NCBI GenBank assembly: GCA_003315335.1
Contig: QNRL01000013.1
Coordinates: 1-64,000, forward strand
Origin: Pseudocitrobacter faecalis
Lineage (GTDB): Bacteria > Pseudomonadota > Gammaproteobacteria > Enterobacterales > Enterobacteriaceae
Direction: 5' to 3'
Length of the DNA: 64,000 nucleotides
Below, piece after piece: positions 11,711 to 22,279 of the stretch. Numbering within the stretch: the stretch's first letter is position 1; every line of letters begins with the position of its first letter. The position numbers and the translations under genes were made by a program. The notes beneath the pieces are model-generated. The model was given only the letters and a program-made list of their open reading frames with translations, was not told where the DNA came from and did not search any database.

Positions 11711-11730
11711 AAAACCGCCCTGACGGGCGG
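11711..11730 (-). terminator. tatABC terminator-like hairpin
   Basis: On the minus strand CCGCCC (11725-11730) pairs with GGGCGG (11715-11720), followed by four U and then CG. It lies in the 38-bp tatC-tatD gap and probably attenuates transcription into tatD. The short U-run suggests partial termination. Confidence 0.6.
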
Positions 11731-11734
11731 TATA

Positions 11735-12505
11735 TTATTCTTCGTTTTTATCGGCTTCAGCTTCCGCGTCTTCGTCACGCGTCGCTCGCTTGCCGGTATA
11801 GAAGCGGGCGAAGAACACGCCAACCTCAAACAAACAGTACATCGGTATCGCCAGCAGCGTTTGTGAGAAAACATCCGGCGGGGTCAGCAGCATACCAATA
11901 ACGAACGCGCCAACCAGTACGTAAGGCCGTTTTTTGCGCAGATCTTCCGGGGTGGTCACACCGACCCAGCAGAGCAGCACAATCGCCACCGGCACTTCGA
12001 AGGAAACCCCAAAAGCGATGAACAGCGACATCACAAAATCGAGGTAACTCTTAATGTCGGTCGAGACCAGCACGCCCGCAGGCGCGGCATGCGTCAGGAA
12101 GCCAAACGCCAGAGGGAACACCACGAAATAGGCGAAGGCCATACCGGTGTAAAACAGTACCGTACTGGAAACCAGCAGCGGCACCACCAAACGGCGTTCA
12201 TGCTTATACAGCGCTGGCGCAACAAAGGCCCACACCTGATAAAGAATCACCGGCGCCGACAGGATAATCGACACCATGAAGGTCAGCTTGATGGGGGTAA
12301 AGAACGGTGAGGCGACATCGGTCGCAATCATCGTCGCCCCAACGGGCATCTGCCGGATCAGCGGCGCAGAGACCAGTTGATAGATATCGTTGGCGAAATA
12401 GACTAACGCCAGAAAAATGATGAACACCGCCATGATACTGTTAAGCAGACGCTTACGCAGTTCAATCAGATGCGACACCAGCGGTTGAGTATCTTCTACG
12501 CCCAT
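11735..12505 (-). CDS. tatC: Twin-arginine translocase subunit TatC
   Basis: Six-span inner-membrane protein that recognises twin-arginine signal peptides and assembles with TatA and TatB to export folded proteins. It has 256 residues. The conserved cytoplasmic N-terminus ([11 protein letters not shown]), the periplasmic FFTPIKLTF region and the EVPVAIVLL segment are visible, with six hydrophobic stretches. It follows tatB by 2 bp in the tatABC operon. Confidence 0.97.
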   Translation of the reverse strand: MGVEDTQPLVSHLIELRKRLLNSIMAVFIIFLALVYFANDIYQLVSAPLIRQMPVGATMIATDVASPFFTPIKLTFMVSIILSAPVILYQVWAFVAPALYKHERRLVVPLLVSSTVLFYTGMAFAYFVVFPLAFGFLTHAAPAGVLVSTDIKSYLDFVMSLFIAFGVSFEVPVAIVLLCWVGVTTPEDLRKKRPYVLVGAFVIGMLLTPPDVFSQTLLAIPMYCLFEVGVFFARFYTGKRATRDEDAEAEADKNEE

Positions 12506-12507
12506 GT

Positions 12508-13044
12508 TTACGATTTATCACTTGATGCAGGGGATGAATCAGGAACGGAAGCGGTTTTTTTCTCTTTTTCAGAGTCGCCGACCGCCGCCGCTTCTGGCGT
12601 GTGGGTTTCAGCGGGGGATGGAACCTGCTCGTCGGTGCTGGCCTGATGTTCGGCCGTCGACGGGGTAACCCCGGCGCGCTGCTCCTCGCTGTCCTTCACT
12701 ATCGGGTTATGGATAGTGTTAGCTTCATCACTCGCCTTTTCAGGATCGTGGATGGAGTAAGAGCGCTTCATGGATTCCGCCGCTTCACGCAGTTCGTCCA
12801 TTGACGCCTTCAGCTCTGGCGAAAGGGTATCCAGGCTCGCTTTCTCCACTTTTTTCAGGCTATCCTGAAATTCCTGGAGTTTAAGCTCCTGGGTCAGCTC
12901 GTTTTGCACGGTTGTCGCCAGCGAGCGCAGCGCGCGAATCCAGCCAACAACCGTTTTAACCGCGACCGGCAGACGCTTTGGCCCTAATACGACAAGGCCA
13001 ATCACGAATACCAGCAGCAGTTCACTGAAACCAATATCAAACAC
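12508..13044 (-). CDS. tatB: Sec-independent translocase subunit TatB
   Basis: Single-span protein that forms the substrate receptor with TatC. It starts [22 protein letters not shown], the membrane helix and hinge. An amphipathic and coiled helical region follows, then a charged, low-complexity C-terminal tail from about residue 100 that varies among species. It has 178 residues, slightly longer than E. coli. It sits 3 bp after tatA. Confidence 0.96.
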   Translation of the reverse strand: MFDIGFSELLLVFVIGLVVLGPKRLPVAVKTVVGWIRALRSLATTVQNELTQELKLQEFQDSLKKVEKASLDTLSPELKASMDELREAAESMKRSYSIHDPEKASDEANTIHNPIVKDSEEQRAGVTPSTAEHQASTDEQVPSPAETHTPEAAAVGDSEKEKKTASVPDSSPASSDKS

Positions 13045-13047
13045 GAA

Positions 13048-13302
13048 TTACACCTGCTCGTTGTCGTGGCGTTTCGCTTCGTCTTTCTTCGCGTCTTCCT
13101 GCTTGTCAGTAATTGATTTTGCAGTGAAATCCGCATCCTGAGTCGATTTATCTTTCTTGTCGTCTTCATCACCCATGGCTTTCTTAAAGCCCTTGATGGA
13201 CGCGCCCAAATCAGATCCCAGTGAGCTCAGCTTTTTAGTCCCGAAAAGCAGAACCACGATAACGACGATAATCAGCAACTGCCAAATACTAATACCACCC
13301 AT
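13048..13302 (-). CDS. tatA: Sec-independent translocase subunit TatA
   Basis: Small pore-forming Tat subunit, 84 residues. It has an N-terminal membrane helix ([18 protein letters not shown]), then the amphipathic helix with FKKAM, and a lysine- and aspartate-rich tail. It is first gene of tatABC; 79 bp separate it from ubiB upstream, which can hold its own promoter. Confidence 0.96.
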   Translation of the reverse strand: MGGISIWQLLIIVVIVVLLFGTKKLSSLGSDLGASIKGFKKAMGDEDDKKDKSTQDADFTAKSITDKQEDAKKDEAKRHDNEQV

Positions 13303-13381
13303 ACATCTTCCTCTGTGATAGATGATGAAATAACCATTGACGCATTATACGTTATGCGCCCTTGTGATAGCGATGCAAAAT

Positions 13382-15022
13382 TCAGCGCGTTTTACGCCAG
13401 CCGGCAAACCATACCACCAGCCCTGCGCCCATGAGCCATGCAGGCATGAAGCCCCATTCCGGGCGATTTATTAACAGTAGTGTACCGCTCAATAATAAAA
13501 CAGCACCTATACCAAAGAGATACCGTGACTGACCCTGACGAGTACGATGCACGGTGATGTCGCCGGCAAGCTTATCCAAACTGCTCTGTAAATGTTTGCT
13601 CTGGCGCAAACTGTCGTACACCAGTTCCGGTAATTCGGGCATTTTTTCGATCCAGAACGGTGCTTTGGCTTTCAGCGCGCGTACTAACGCCGGAATGCCT
13701 ATCTGATCTTTCAGCCAGGATTCAAGGAATGGCTTCGCCGTTTGCCATAAATCGAGCTGCGGATAGAGCTGTCGCCCCACGCCTTCCACGTAAAGCAGCG
13801 TTTTTTGCAGCAGCACCAGCTGTGGCTGCACTTCCATGTTAAAACGGCGCGCGGTGTTAAATAAGTTTAGCAACACATGCCCGAAGGAGATTTCCGCCAG
13901 CGGTTTCTCGAAAATAGGTTCGCACACGGTACGAATCGCAAACTCAAAGTCTTCAACGTTTGTATCTGGCGGAACCCAGCCCGAATCAACGTGTAGCTCC
14001 GCTACCTTGCGGTAATCGCGGTTAAAGAAGGCGATGAAGTTCTCCGCCAGATAGCGCTTATCTTCTTTATTCAATGAGCCAACAATCCCGCAGTCGATGC
14101 CGATATATTGGGGATCTTCCGGGTGCTCATAGCTGACAAAAATATTGCCCGGGTGCATGTCCGCGTGGAAGAAGCTGTCGCGGAATACCTGGGTGAAGAA
14201 GACCTGCACGCCACGCTCGGCCAGCAGTTTCATGTTGGTATTTTGCTTCAGTAACGCTTCGGTATCCGACACCGGAATGCCATAGATGCGCTCCATCACC
14301 ATCATGTTTTCGCTGCAATAATCGGAATAGACTTCCGGTACATACAGCATCGGGCTATCTTCGAAATTGCGGCGCAGCTGAATGGCGTTCGCCGCTTCGC
14401 GCAGCAAATTCAGCTCATCAATCAGCGTTTTTTCATAGTCGCGCACCACTTCAACCGGGCGCAGGCGCCGACCATCCGGCAGCAGGCGTGGTACCCAGCG
14501 CGCAAGACGGTAGATAAGTTTCATATCCGCTTTGATAACCGGCAGAATATCCGGGCGAATGACTTTGATCACCACCTCTTTGCCGTTCTCTTTGAGGCGC
14601 GCGGTATGCACCTGGGCAATCGACGCGGACGCCAGCGGATTAATATCGAAATCATCAAACCAGCTTTCGATAGGGATATCCCCCATCGCTTTTTCCATCA
14701 GTTTTTGCGCCTGCACCCCGTCAAACGGGGCAACGCGGTCCTGCAACATACTGAGCTGGTCGGCAATATGCGGTGGGAAAAGATCGCGACGGGTAGAGAG
14801 CATCTGACCGAGCTTGATCCAGACCGGGCCCAGCTCCTGCAATGCCAGACGCATGCGTTCACCCAGCGGGCGGTTTTTGTGGCGATTCGGCATCCAGAAC
14901 AACATCCGACGCCAGATTCGCAGCGGCAGGGTGATGCGCATTTTGGGAATGAGCTCATCAAGCCCGTAACTCAAAAAGGTGTGGATGATAAAATACAGGC
15001 GCCGTAATTCTCCTGGCGTCAT
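13382..15022 (-). CDS. ubiB: Ubiquinone biosynthesis kinase-like protein UbiB
   Basis: Atypical kinase/ATPase of the ABC1/ADCK family, required for ubiquinone synthesis and thought to help extract or deliver prenyl intermediates. It has 546 residues. The family-specific [11 protein letters not shown] (KxGQ) motif, an ATP-binding lysine in [10 protein letters not shown], the HADMHPGN catalytic loop and the GIDCG (DFG-equivalent) segment are present. Two membrane helices close the C-terminus. It overlaps the ubiJ stop by 4 bp (ATGA), so translation is coupled. Confidence 0.96.
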   Translation of the reverse strand: MTPGELRRLYFIIHTFLSYGLDELIPKMRITLPLRIWRRMLFWMPNRHKNRPLGERMRLALQELGPVWIKLGQMLSTRRDLFPPHIADQLSMLQDRVAPFDGVQAQKLMEKAMGDIPIESWFDDFDINPLASASIAQVHTARLKENGKEVVIKVIRPDILPVIKADMKLIYRLARWVPRLLPDGRRLRPVEVVRDYEKTLIDELNLLREAANAIQLRRNFEDSPMLYVPEVYSDYCSENMMVMERIYGIPVSDTEALLKQNTNMKLLAERGVQVFFTQVFRDSFFHADMHPGNIFVSYEHPEDPQYIGIDCGIVGSLNKEDKRYLAENFIAFFNRDYRKVAELHVDSGWVPPDTNVEDFEFAIRTVCEPIFEKPLAEISFGHVLLNLFNTARRFNMEVQPQLVLLQKTLLYVEGVGRQLYPQLDLWQTAKPFLESWLKDQIGIPALVRALKAKAPFWIEKMPELPELVYDSLRQSKHLQSSLDKLAGDITVHRTRQGQSRYLFGIGAVLLLSGTLLLINRPEWGFMPAWLMGAGLVVWFAGWRKTR

Positions 15023-15624
15023 TTCCCCTCCAGTTTTTCCAGCCGCTTCGTCAGCGCTTCAACGGCACGTTCTACAGCCATTGTCTCTTCCGCAAACCAG
15101 GCTAACTCCAGCGCGCCGGGTGCCAGTCGCCACTCTTCGGTGACGGCCTCCGCCACGTAGTGCTGCTGGCGTGCAAAGCTCTGCTGCAGAAACTTCGCGC
15201 CGCCGCGCAGAACTTTACTGACGCCTTCGGCGGCGATATCACCGGTATAGGGTGCCAGCAGTTCTGCCGGGTCAAACTCGGCCAGGTCAGCGAGTGCGAC
15301 AAGGTTTTGCACGACCTGGATATCGCCCTGCACTTCCAGGTCACCGTTGCGGATAAGCGCCGTGAGTTGCTGACGATTACGCAGTTGCGGCAGGACGCCG
15401 ATACGCGTCGCGACAGTACAGTCGGCCTCGCCTTCCCACGCCCCCAGCACATCGACCTGCCGCTCGCTAAACACCAGCACCAGTGGCGAAGAGAACTCTT
15501 TAAGTTCAACGCGCAACACTTTCCCCACCAGGCGCTGCCGGGCGGGTTTCAGCGCCCGCTCACGCCACAGAAAAGTGTTCAGTGCCGTTTCAACGCCGGC
15601 CGTCACTAAGGGTTTTAAAGGCAT
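15019..15624 (-). CDS. ubiJ: Ubiquinone biosynthesis accessory factor UbiJ
   Basis: SCP2-like lipid-binding accessory factor of the Ubi complex, required for aerobic ubiquinone synthesis together with UbiK. It has 201 residues; the N-terminal SCP2 domain covers about 15-115, and the C-terminus is helical and rich in charge ([18 protein letters not shown]), fitting coiled-coil contact with UbiK. It lies between ubiE and ubiB in the conserved ubiE-ubiJ-ubiB operon. Confidence 0.94.
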   Translation of the reverse strand: MPLKPLVTAGVETALNTFLWRERALKPARQRLVGKVLRVELKEFSSPLVLVFSERQVDVLGAWEGEADCTVATRIGVLPQLRNRQQLTALIRNGDLEVQGDIQVVQNLVALADLAEFDPAELLAPYTGDIAAEGVSKVLRGGAKFLQQSFARQQHYVAEAVTEEWRLAPGALELAWFAEETMAVERAVEALTKRLEKLEGK

Positions 15625-15636
15625 CTGGCCCTCCTG

Positions 15637-16392
15637 TCAGAACTTATAACCACGATGCAGCGCCACGATGCCTGCGGTCAGGTTGAAGTACTCAACGTTG
15701 TCCATTCCGGCTTCCTGCATCATCGCTTTCAGGGTTTCCTGATCGGGGTGCATACGGATGGATTCCGCCAGATAGCGGTAGCTATCTGCATCATTCGCCA
15801 CCATTTCACCAATGCGCGGCAAAATGTGGAAAGAGTATGCATCGTAGGCTTTGCTCAGCGGTTCGATAATCGGCTTAGAGAACTCGAGCACCAGCAGGCG
15901 GCCACCCGGTTTCAGGACGCGATACATTGAGCGCAGCGCTTTCTCTTTGTCGGTGACATTACGCAGGCCAAAAGAGATAGTGATGCAGTCGAAGGTGTTA
16001 TCCGGGAACGGCAGCGCCTCGGCATTCGCCTGAACATATTCCACATTGCCGATTACGCCATGGTTGCGCAGCTTTTCGCGCCCCATTTTCAGCATAGAGT
16101 CATTGATATCAGCCAGCACGACGCGACCGGTTTCACCCACCATGCGAGAGAATTTCGCCGTTAAATCGCCCGTACCGCCTGCCAAATCGAGGACGGTTTG
16201 CCCACGACGAACGCCGCTACAGTCAATGGTAAAACGCTTCCATAAACGGTGAATACCAAACGACATCAAGTCGTTCATCACATCGTATTTTGCGGCGACA
16301 GAGTGGAAAACGTGGGCGACCATGTCTTCCTTCTGGGATTTGGCGATTGTCTTAAAGCCAAAGTGCGTCGTGTCTTGTGATTCCTCAGCCAT
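15637..16392 (-). CDS. ubiE: Ubiquinone/menaquinone C-methyltransferase UbiE
   Basis: SAM-dependent C-methyltransferase used in both ubiquinone and menaquinone synthesis. It has 251 residues. The SAM-binding [11 protein letters not shown] motif near residue 70 and the UbiE signature segments ([33 protein letters not shown]) are clear. It is first gene of the ubiE-ubiJ-ubiB operon, 12 bp before ubiJ. Confidence 0.97.
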   Translation of the reverse strand: MAEESQDTTHFGFKTIAKSQKEDMVAHVFHSVAAKYDVMNDLMSFGIHRLWKRFTIDCSGVRRGQTVLDLAGGTGDLTAKFSRMVGETGRVVLADINDSMLKMGREKLRNHGVIGNVEYVQANAEALPFPDNTFDCITISFGLRNVTDKEKALRSMYRVLKPGGRLLVLEFSKPIIEPLSKAYDAYSFHILPRIGEMVANDADSYRYLAESIRMHPDQETLKAMMQEAGMDNVEYFNLTAGIVALHRGYKF

Positions 16393-16487
16393 CTCTAAGC
16401 CTGCTTATAAAGAAAATGTTCATGGAGTGTAACAGATTGGGCGCAATTGCCCTACGATGCAACCCCGTCACACTCCCTCAAACAGGG

Positions 16488-17897
16488 TTAACCGTTTTCC
16501 ACGGCCAGAGGATCGTCATCGCTAGAATCAACCCCTTGCCGCAAACGAAACTCATCATCCTGCGCCGTAGCCTGCTCGACTAAATCCGGATTAATCTCGC
16601 GTTTCACCTCAACACCGAGGTGACGGAAAGCTTCCGTTTGTGCCAGCAAGTTTCCGCGCCCGGAGGAGAGTTTCTTCATCGCCTGACGATAGTTGTCCTG
16701 CGCTTTATCCAGGCTCTGCCCGATAGCAGTCATATCATCAATGAACAGGCGCATCTTGTCATATAGACGGCTGGCCCGTTCGGCGATTTGCTGCGCGTTG
16801 CGACTCTGGTGCTCGTAGCGCCAGAGATTGGCAATGGTGCGCAGCGCTACCAATAAAGTAGTAGGACTTACCAGCATAATGTTATTTTTTAATGCTTCAT
16901 TGATCAGTTCGGGCTGTCTGTCTAATGCCAGCAAAAAGGCGGGTTCAACGGGGATAAACATCAGGACATAATCCAGCGAGCGCAGCCCCGGAAGCTGCTG
17001 ATAATCTTTGCGCCCCAGCAGGCGAATATGGTTTCGCACCGCCGCGATATGCTCCTGTAGCGCCAGTTCACGCGTGTAATCATCTTCGGCATTGAAATAG
17101 CGCTCATAAGCCACCAGCGTCATTTTGGCATCGACGACCACATCTTTTCCCTGGGGTAGGCGAACAATGACGTCCGGCTGCATGCGGGCGCGAGTATCGG
17201 TTTCGATGCTGACCTGTGTTTCGTACTCATATCCTTCGCGCAGCCCGGACGCCTCCAGCACACGCGTTAACACTACCTCACCCCAGTTGCCCTGGGTTTT
17301 GTTATCGCCTTTCAGCGCACGCGTCAGGTTGACCGCTTCGCGCGTCATCTGTTCATTCAGCTGTTGCAGATTACGAATTTCATGGGCCAGCGTGTGGCGC
17401 TCTTTTGCTTCCTGGCCAAAACTGTCCTGCACCTGCCGGCGAAAACCATCAAGCTGCTCGCGTAGCGGTGTGAGTAAACTGTTCAGGCTTTGACGATTTT
17501 GCTCATCCACCCGGCGATTACTGTGCTCAAAAATACGGTTTGCCAGGTTTTCAAACTGCTCGCTCAGGCGCTGCTCGCTGTTGATCATCTGGCGAATTTT
17601 GTCTTCCGCATGATGCTGCGTGGCTTCCAGCCGTGTGGTCACTTCCCGTAAATCAGCTTCCAGCGAGGTGTTGATTTCGCGCAGGCTGCGCAGTTCATTA
17701 TTCAGTAGCTCGCACTCCTCGCGCCAGTGCGCGTTCTGCGCCAGCTGCTGTTTCGCGGCGCTCAGTTCGCCGTAAATATCGCGCTCTTCGGCCAGTTGCT
17801 CCGCCCGCTGCTGCGCCACGCGATAGCTCGCGGCCAGCCAGCCCAGCGCAACGCCCGCCAGTGCAACCAGAAAATAGATAAGAATGGCGATATCCAC
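16488..17897 (-). CDS. rmuC: DNA recombination protein RmuC
   Basis: RmuC limits inversion at short inverted repeats in E. coli; the domain is related to restriction-type nucleases. It has 469 residues: an N-terminal membrane segment (about 3-22), a long coiled coil (about 25-125), then the RmuC domain (about 130-430) with the KGDNKTQGNWGE and DVVVDAKMTL motifs. A charged tail follows. It lies between udp and ubiE, the usual enteric position. Confidence 0.95.
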   Translation of the reverse strand: MDIAILIYFLVALAGVALGWLAASYRVAQQRAEQLAEERDIYGELSAAKQQLAQNAHWREECELLNNELRSLREINTSLEADLREVTTRLEATQHHAEDKIRQMINSEQRLSEQFENLANRIFEHSNRRVDEQNRQSLNSLLTPLREQLDGFRRQVQDSFGQEAKERHTLAHEIRNLQQLNEQMTREAVNLTRALKGDNKTQGNWGEVVLTRVLEASGLREGYEYETQVSIETDTRARMQPDVIVRLPQGKDVVVDAKMTLVAYERYFNAEDDYTRELALQEHIAAVRNHIRLLGRKDYQQLPGLRSLDYVLMFIPVEPAFLLALDRQPELINEALKNNIMLVSPTTLLVALRTIANLWRYEHQSRNAQQIAERASRLYDKMRLFIDDMTAIGQSLDKAQDNYRQAMKKLSSGRGNLLAQTEAFRHLGVEVKREINPDLVEQATAQDDEFRLRQGVDSSDDDPLAVENG

Positions 17898-17993
17898 AAT
17901 GCCCCCTGCATGAACGTCTTACGGCAAAAATAGAATTGTGCTGTATAGATGTCCAGTTGGAAAGGTTTTTCCTGCGAGGAGGTACGCAAAATG

Positions 17994-18018
17994 AAAAAGG
18001 CCGAACGTGTCGGCCTTT
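17994..18018 (-). terminator. udp intrinsic terminator
   Basis: AAAGGCCGA (17996-18004) pairs with TCGGCCTTT (18010-18018). On the minus strand the stem runs into a U-tract. It lies 17 bp after the udp stop. Confidence 0.85.
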
Positions 18019-18034
18019 AAGAAGAGAAGAAGGT

Positions 18035-18796
18035 TTACAGAAGGCGGCGTGCCGCTTCCACCACGATTTTCACCGCGTGGCTTTCGGTTTGTTTCATCGT
18101 CTCAGCATTCGGGATCTCCTGCTGAGTACGGTTCACAATCACGCCCGCAACCATCCCTGCGCGCAGCCCCTGGCTGGAACACATGGTTAACAGGGTTGCT
18201 GATTCCATTTCGTAGTTCATCACGCCCATCGACTGCCACTCTTCCATGGAGCCTTTGAAGCGGCTTACCACGCGGCCGGAGAAGGTATCGTAACGTTCCT
18301 GTCCCGGGTAGAAGGTATCGGAGGATGCGGTTACGCCCACATGCGTGGTTGCGCCAATCTCTTTCGCTGCCGCCACCAGCGCGGTGGTGCAATCAAAATC
18401 AGCCACAGCCGGATATTCCATCGGCGCAAAGTGCAGGCTCGCGCCGTCCAGACGAACGGATGCGGTGGTGACCAGCACATCACCAACATTGATATTTGGC
18501 TGGATAGCACCTGTTGTGCCCACGCGCAGGAAAGTACGAATGCCCAGTTGAGCCAGTTCTTCCACAGCGATAGAGGTGGACGGGCCGCCGATACCGGTGG
18601 AGCAGACAATGACCGGCTTGCCATCAAGTTCAGCACGCCAGGAGGTAAATTCGCGGTGAGATGCCAGTTTGACCGGCTTTTCCATCAGCGCGGCGATCTT
18701 TTCCACACGCTCCGGGTCGCCAGGGACGATCGCGAGCGTAGCCCCTTGTAAATCGTTTTTGGTGAGGCCGAGATGAAAAACATCAGACTTAGACAT
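18035..18796 (-). CDS. udp: Uridine phosphorylase Udp
   Basis: Cytoplasmic enzyme that phosphorolyses uridine to uracil and ribose-1-phosphate. It has 253 residues. Family motifs: [12 protein letters not shown] (phosphate loop), [26 protein letters not shown], and [13 protein letters not shown] with the ribose-binding Glu. A CRP-like site lies upstream, in keeping with CRP/CytR control in E. coli. It is divergent from dlhH. Confidence 0.97.
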   Translation of the reverse strand: MSKSDVFHLGLTKNDLQGATLAIVPGDPERVEKIAALMEKPVKLASHREFTSWRAELDGKPVIVCSTGIGGPSTSIAVEELAQLGIRTFLRVGTTGAIQPNINVGDVLVTTASVRLDGASLHFAPMEYPAVADFDCTTALVAAAKEIGATTHVGVTASSDTFYPGQERYDTFSGRVVSRFKGSMEEWQSMGVMNYEMESATLLTMCSSQGLRAGMVAGVIVNRTQQEIPNAETMKQTESHAVKIVVEAARRLL

Positions 18797-18921
18797 AGAA
18801 AACTCCTCTGTGGATCGGGTTTGTCAGAAGAAGCAAAAAGCCACTTTACAGAAGACGAAGACAATATTTCGTGACCGCCGTCACCAGCAATCAAAATTAT
18901 TGCAGCAGATTCCAAACAAAA

Positions 18922-18937
18922 AGTGATTCACATCACA
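18922..18937. promoter_or_regulatory. Probable CRP site, udp-dlhH region
   Basis: AGTGATTCACATCACA matches the TGTGA-N6-TCACA consensus except for its first base. It lies 125 bp upstream of udp in the divergent udp-dlhH region, consistent with known CRP/CytR control of udp. Binding is inferred from sequence alone. Confidence 0.65.
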
Positions 18938-19047
18938 TTAACAAGTTATATCTTTCGTTGTTGCACAAAAATCGCCCGTATTCAGGCACTGTGATTTGTC
19001 TATATTAAAGAAGCGCTAAAGGCTCATTTAAAGGTACGGAGAATGCC

Positions 19048-19857
19048 ATGACCACCAACAACCAACCTGGGTTTGCACCTGCCGCATCACCTCACGCAAC
19101 GACCGCTGTTCGCACGTCAGAGGAAGAAATTACCGCTGGCGAAACATCGATCCCCTCTCAGGGCGATCTGCTACCCGCTTACCACGCGCGGCCAAAACAG
19201 AGCGATGGCCCGCTTCCGGTGGTAATCGTAGTGCAGGAGATTTTTGGCGTCCATGAACACATCCGTGATATCTGCCGTCGTCTGGCAAAGGAAGGTTATC
19301 TTGCCGTTGCGCCGGAGCTCTATTTCCGTCAGGGCGATCCTAACGATTACGCCGATATTCCGACGCTGTTTAACAATCTGGTCAGTAAAGTGCCTGATGC
19401 GCAGGTACTGGCAGACCTCGACCACGTCGCCAACTGGGCGGCACGCAACGGCGGCGACGCCAGCCGCCTGTTAATCACCGGCTTCTGCTGGGGCGGACGC
19501 ATCGCGTGGTTGTACGCGGCGCACAATCCGCAGTTGAAAGCTGCCGTCGCCTGGTATGGTCGTCTGGTCGGTGATAAATCACTGAATTCCCCGAAACAAC
19601 CGGTCGATGTCGCCGTTGACCTGAATGCACCGGTACTCGGCCTTTATGGCGGTCAGGATACCGGGATCCCGGTTGAAACGGTGGAAACCATGCGCCAGGC
19701 ATTGCGCGCTGCGAATGCCAAAGCGGAAATTATTGTCTATCCGGATGCCGGGCACGCGTTCAATGCGGATTATCGACCGAGCTATCATGAAGAATCGGCG
19801 AAAGATGGCTGGCAGCGCATGCTGGCGTGGTTTGCGCAATATGGCGGCAAGAAATAA
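19048..19857 (+). CDS. dlhH: Dienelactone hydrolase family protein
   Basis: Alpha/beta hydrolase of the dienelactone hydrolase family (ysgA/dlhH), 269 residues. The Cys nucleophile is in ITGFCWGGRIAW near residue 149, the Asp in LYGGQDTGIP near 202, and the His in DAGHAFNADYRPSY near 233. The natural substrate in enterics is not known. A TACGGAG sequence precedes the ATG. It stands alone between divergent udp and convergent metE, followed by a REP palindrome. Confidence 0.92.
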   Translation: MTTNNQPGFAPAASPHATTAVRTSEEEITAGETSIPSQGDLLPAYHARPKQSDGPLPVVIVVQEIFGVHEHIRDICRRLAKEGYLAVAPELYFRQGDPNDYADIPTLFNNLVSKVPDAQVLADLDHVANWAARNGGDASRLLITGFCWGGRIAWLYAAHNPQLKAAVAWYGRLVGDKSLNSPKQPVDVAVDLNAPVLGLYGGQDTGIPVETVETMRQALRAANAKAEIIVYPDAGHAFNADYRPSYHEESAKDGWQRMLAWFAQYGGKK

Positions 19858-19864
19858 GCGTTTT

Positions 19865-19891
19865 GCCCGGTAATGCATTCGCTTACCGGGC
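19865..19891. repeat. REP element, dlhH-metE
   Basis: GCCCGGTAA (19865-19873) and TTACCGGGC (19883-19891) flank a TGCATTCGC loop: a classic enteric REP palindrome in the convergent dlhH-metE gap. Confidence 0.85.
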
Positions 19892-19900
19892 CTCAACATT

Positions 19901-22162
19901 CTACCCCTGACGCAGATTCTGCGCCGCCTGCACCATATTCGCCAGCGCCGCACGGGTCTCTGGCCAGCCGCGGGTTTTCAGGCCACAGTCCGGATTCACC
20001 CACAAGCGTTCCACCGGAATGCGCTGTTCGGCTTTCTTCAGCAGCGCTTCAATCCACGCCACGCTCGGCACGTTAGGCGAGTGAATGTCATACACCCCCG
20101 GCCCGATTTCGTTTGGGTAATCAAACTCTTCAAACGACTCCAGCAGTTCCATATCCGAGCGCGAGGTTTCGATGGTAATGACGTCGGCATCCAGCGCCGC
20201 AATCGAATCCATGATGTCGTTGAACTCGCAGTAACACATGTGCGTGTGGATTTGCGTGTCATCTTTCGCCACAGCAGCGTTGATACGGAAAGCTTCCACG
20301 CCCCACTGGAGGTATGCGTCCCAGTCGCTACGGCGTAGTGGTAAACCTTCGCGCAGCGCGGGTTCGTCGATCTGAATGATACCGATACCTGCCGCTTCCA
20401 GATCCGCGACTTCATCACGCAGCGCCAGCGCAATCTGTTTGGCGATAGTTTCACGACTCACGTCTTCACGCGGGAAGGACCAGCAGAGAATCGTCACCGG
20501 CCCCGTCAGCATCCCTTTAACCGGTTTGTCGGTCAGTGACTGCGCATACTTCGCCCATTCAACGGTAATGGCTTCCGGGCGGCTAACGTCACCAATGACA
20601 ATTGGCGGTTTCACGCAGCGGGAACCGTAGCTCTGTACCCAGCCGTTTTGCGTAAACACAAAGCCGTCCAGGTGTTCGCCGAAGTATTCCACCATGTCGT
20701 TACGCTCGGCTTCACCGTGAACCAGCACATCAAGCCCTAAACGTTCCTGCTCAACAATGGCCTGTTTAATCTGTTCTGCAATCCCCGTGCGGTAGCGGTT
20801 AGCGTCGAGATTCCCCTTTTTGAAATCCAGGCGCAGAGTGCGAATTTCCGTGGTTTGCGGGAAGGAACCAATCGTGGTGGTCGGCCAGGCCGGGAGATTA
20901 AAACGCGCACGCTGGGCTTGCGCCCGCACATCATACGCATTTGCACGCTGGCTATCCTGCGCGGTAATCGCCGCCAGGCGTTGTTCCACCGCCGCATTAT
21001 GCACGCGGGTCGAGTGACGACGAGCCTGGATCGGGGCACTCCACGCTGCCAGCGCAGACGTATCACCGCTATTAAGCGCATCGCGCAGCAGCGCCAGCTC
21101 TTCACATTTTTGCAGAGCGAAAGCAAACCAGCTTTTCACCTCCGCATCCAGACGCGTTTCCACGCTCAGATCGATAGGGCTATGCAGCAGCGAGCAGGAA
21201 GAGGCAACCCAGAGTTCACGTTTACCGACAATCTCGCAAATTTGTGCATATTTTTCCGTAAGATCGGCGCGCCAGACGTTACGTCCGTTAATCAACCCGG
21301 CGGAAAGCAGCCAGTCGGCAGGCAAGCGCTTATGCAGTTCGACAACATCATCTTTGCCATGAACCAGGTCAACATGCAGGCCCTGGATCGGCAGAGCAGT
21401 AATGGTATTCAGATTAGGCGTGACGCCTTCAAAATAGGTGGTCAGCAGCAATTTTACCGCCCCCTGAAGGGCATCAAAAGCAGGTTGATAAGCCTCTAGC
21501 CACGCCTGCGGGAGTTCCAGCACCAGTGCCGGCTCATCAATCTGCACCCACTCGATGCCGCGTTTTGCCAGCTCACTGAGCACCTGTTGATAAACAGGCA
21601 GAAGGTCGTTCAGCAAACTCAGACGATCGAACTGCTCACCTTTGACTTTACCCAACCATAGATAGGTTACCGGGCCCAGCAGCACGGGCTTCACGTTATG
21701 GCCCAGCGCCAGCGCTTCGTCCACTTCTTCCAGCAGTTGTGTCCAGGTCAGCTTGAACTGCTGGCCTTTGGCGAACTCCGGCACCAGGTAATGGTAGTTG
21801 GTGTTAAACCATTTGGTCATTTCCGCTGCCGCCGCCGGTTCACCGGTCGGTGCGCGGCCGCGACCAATGCGGAATAAGGTATCGATATCCACCGATCCAT
21901 CGCTGTTCTGATGACGAGCCGGAACGTTACCCAGCATCAGGCTGGTCGTCAGAACATGGTCGTACCAGGCGAAATCGCCCACCGGCAGCAGGTCGATACC
22001 AGCCTGTTTTTGCTGATCCCAGTGACGCGCGCGCAGTTCACGCCCAACCGACAGCAGTTCTTCCTGAGTCGACTTCCCCGCCCAGTAGCTTTCTTGCGCT
22101 TTTTTCAGCTCGCGACGCAGGCCAACGCGAGGGAAACCGAGGATGTGATTAAGAATGGTCAT
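19901..22162 (-). CDS. metE: Cobalamin-independent methionine synthase MetE
   Basis: Transfers the methyl group from 5-methyltetrahydropteroyl-triglutamate to homocysteine to make methionine without B12. At 753 residues it matches E. coli. The zinc ligands lie in [11 protein letters not shown] (His, Cys), ITIETSRSD (Glu) and [11 protein letters not shown] (Cys). The N-terminal half starts [17 protein letters not shown]. It is divergent from its activator gene metR, with met boxes between them. Confidence 0.98.
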   Translation of the reverse strand: MTILNHILGFPRVGLRRELKKAQESYWAGKSTQEELLSVGRELRARHWDQQKQAGIDLLPVGDFAWYDHVLTTSLMLGNVPARHQNSDGSVDIDTLFRIGRGRAPTGEPAAAAEMTKWFNTNYHYLVPEFAKGQQFKLTWTQLLEEVDEALALGHNVKPVLLGPVTYLWLGKVKGEQFDRLSLLNDLLPVYQQVLSELAKRGIEWVQIDEPALVLELPQAWLEAYQPAFDALQGAVKLLLTTYFEGVTPNLNTITALPIQGLHVDLVHGKDDVVELHKRLPADWLLSAGLINGRNVWRADLTEKYAQICEIVGKRELWVASSCSLLHSPIDLSVETRLDAEVKSWFAFALQKCEELALLRDALNSGDTSALAAWSAPIQARRHSTRVHNAAVEQRLAAITAQDSQRANAYDVRAQAQRARFNLPAWPTTTIGSFPQTTEIRTLRLDFKKGNLDANRYRTGIAEQIKQAIVEQERLGLDVLVHGEAERNDMVEYFGEHLDGFVFTQNGWVQSYGSRCVKPPIVIGDVSRPEAITVEWAKYAQSLTDKPVKGMLTGPVTILCWSFPREDVSRETIAKQIALALRDEVADLEAAGIGIIQIDEPALREGLPLRRSDWDAYLQWGVEAFRINAAVAKDDTQIHTHMCYCEFNDIMDSIAALDADVITIETSRSDMELLESFEEFDYPNEIGPGVYDIHSPNVPSVAWIEALLKKAEQRIPVERLWVNPDCGLKTRGWPETRAALANMVQAAQNLRQG

Positions 22163-22192
22163 GGTATGCCCCTTATGGAATTTTCATGATTT

Positions 22193-22216
22193 AGCCGTCC
22201 AGATGTTTACACATCC
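22193..22216. promoter_or_regulatory. Tandem MetJ met boxes (metE/metR)
   Basis: Three adjacent 8-mers, AGCCGTCC, AGATGTTT and ACACATCC, each match the AGACGTCT met box at 5 or 6 of 8 bases. They lie 31 bp upstream of the metE start in the divergent metE-metR region. MetJ with S-adenosylmethionine represses both genes in E. coli; the sites here are assigned by sequence. Confidence 0.75.
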
Positions 22217-22279
22217 ATAATTGGCGGTTACTGTATATTCCTCAAGCGCAAATTGTTCATGCCGAAGTGAAGGACTTTC

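Noticed and set aside
16393-16487. Possible terminator between rmuC and ubiE
   Set aside because: Only short AACCC/GGGTT arms with a long loop and no U-run; too weak to call.
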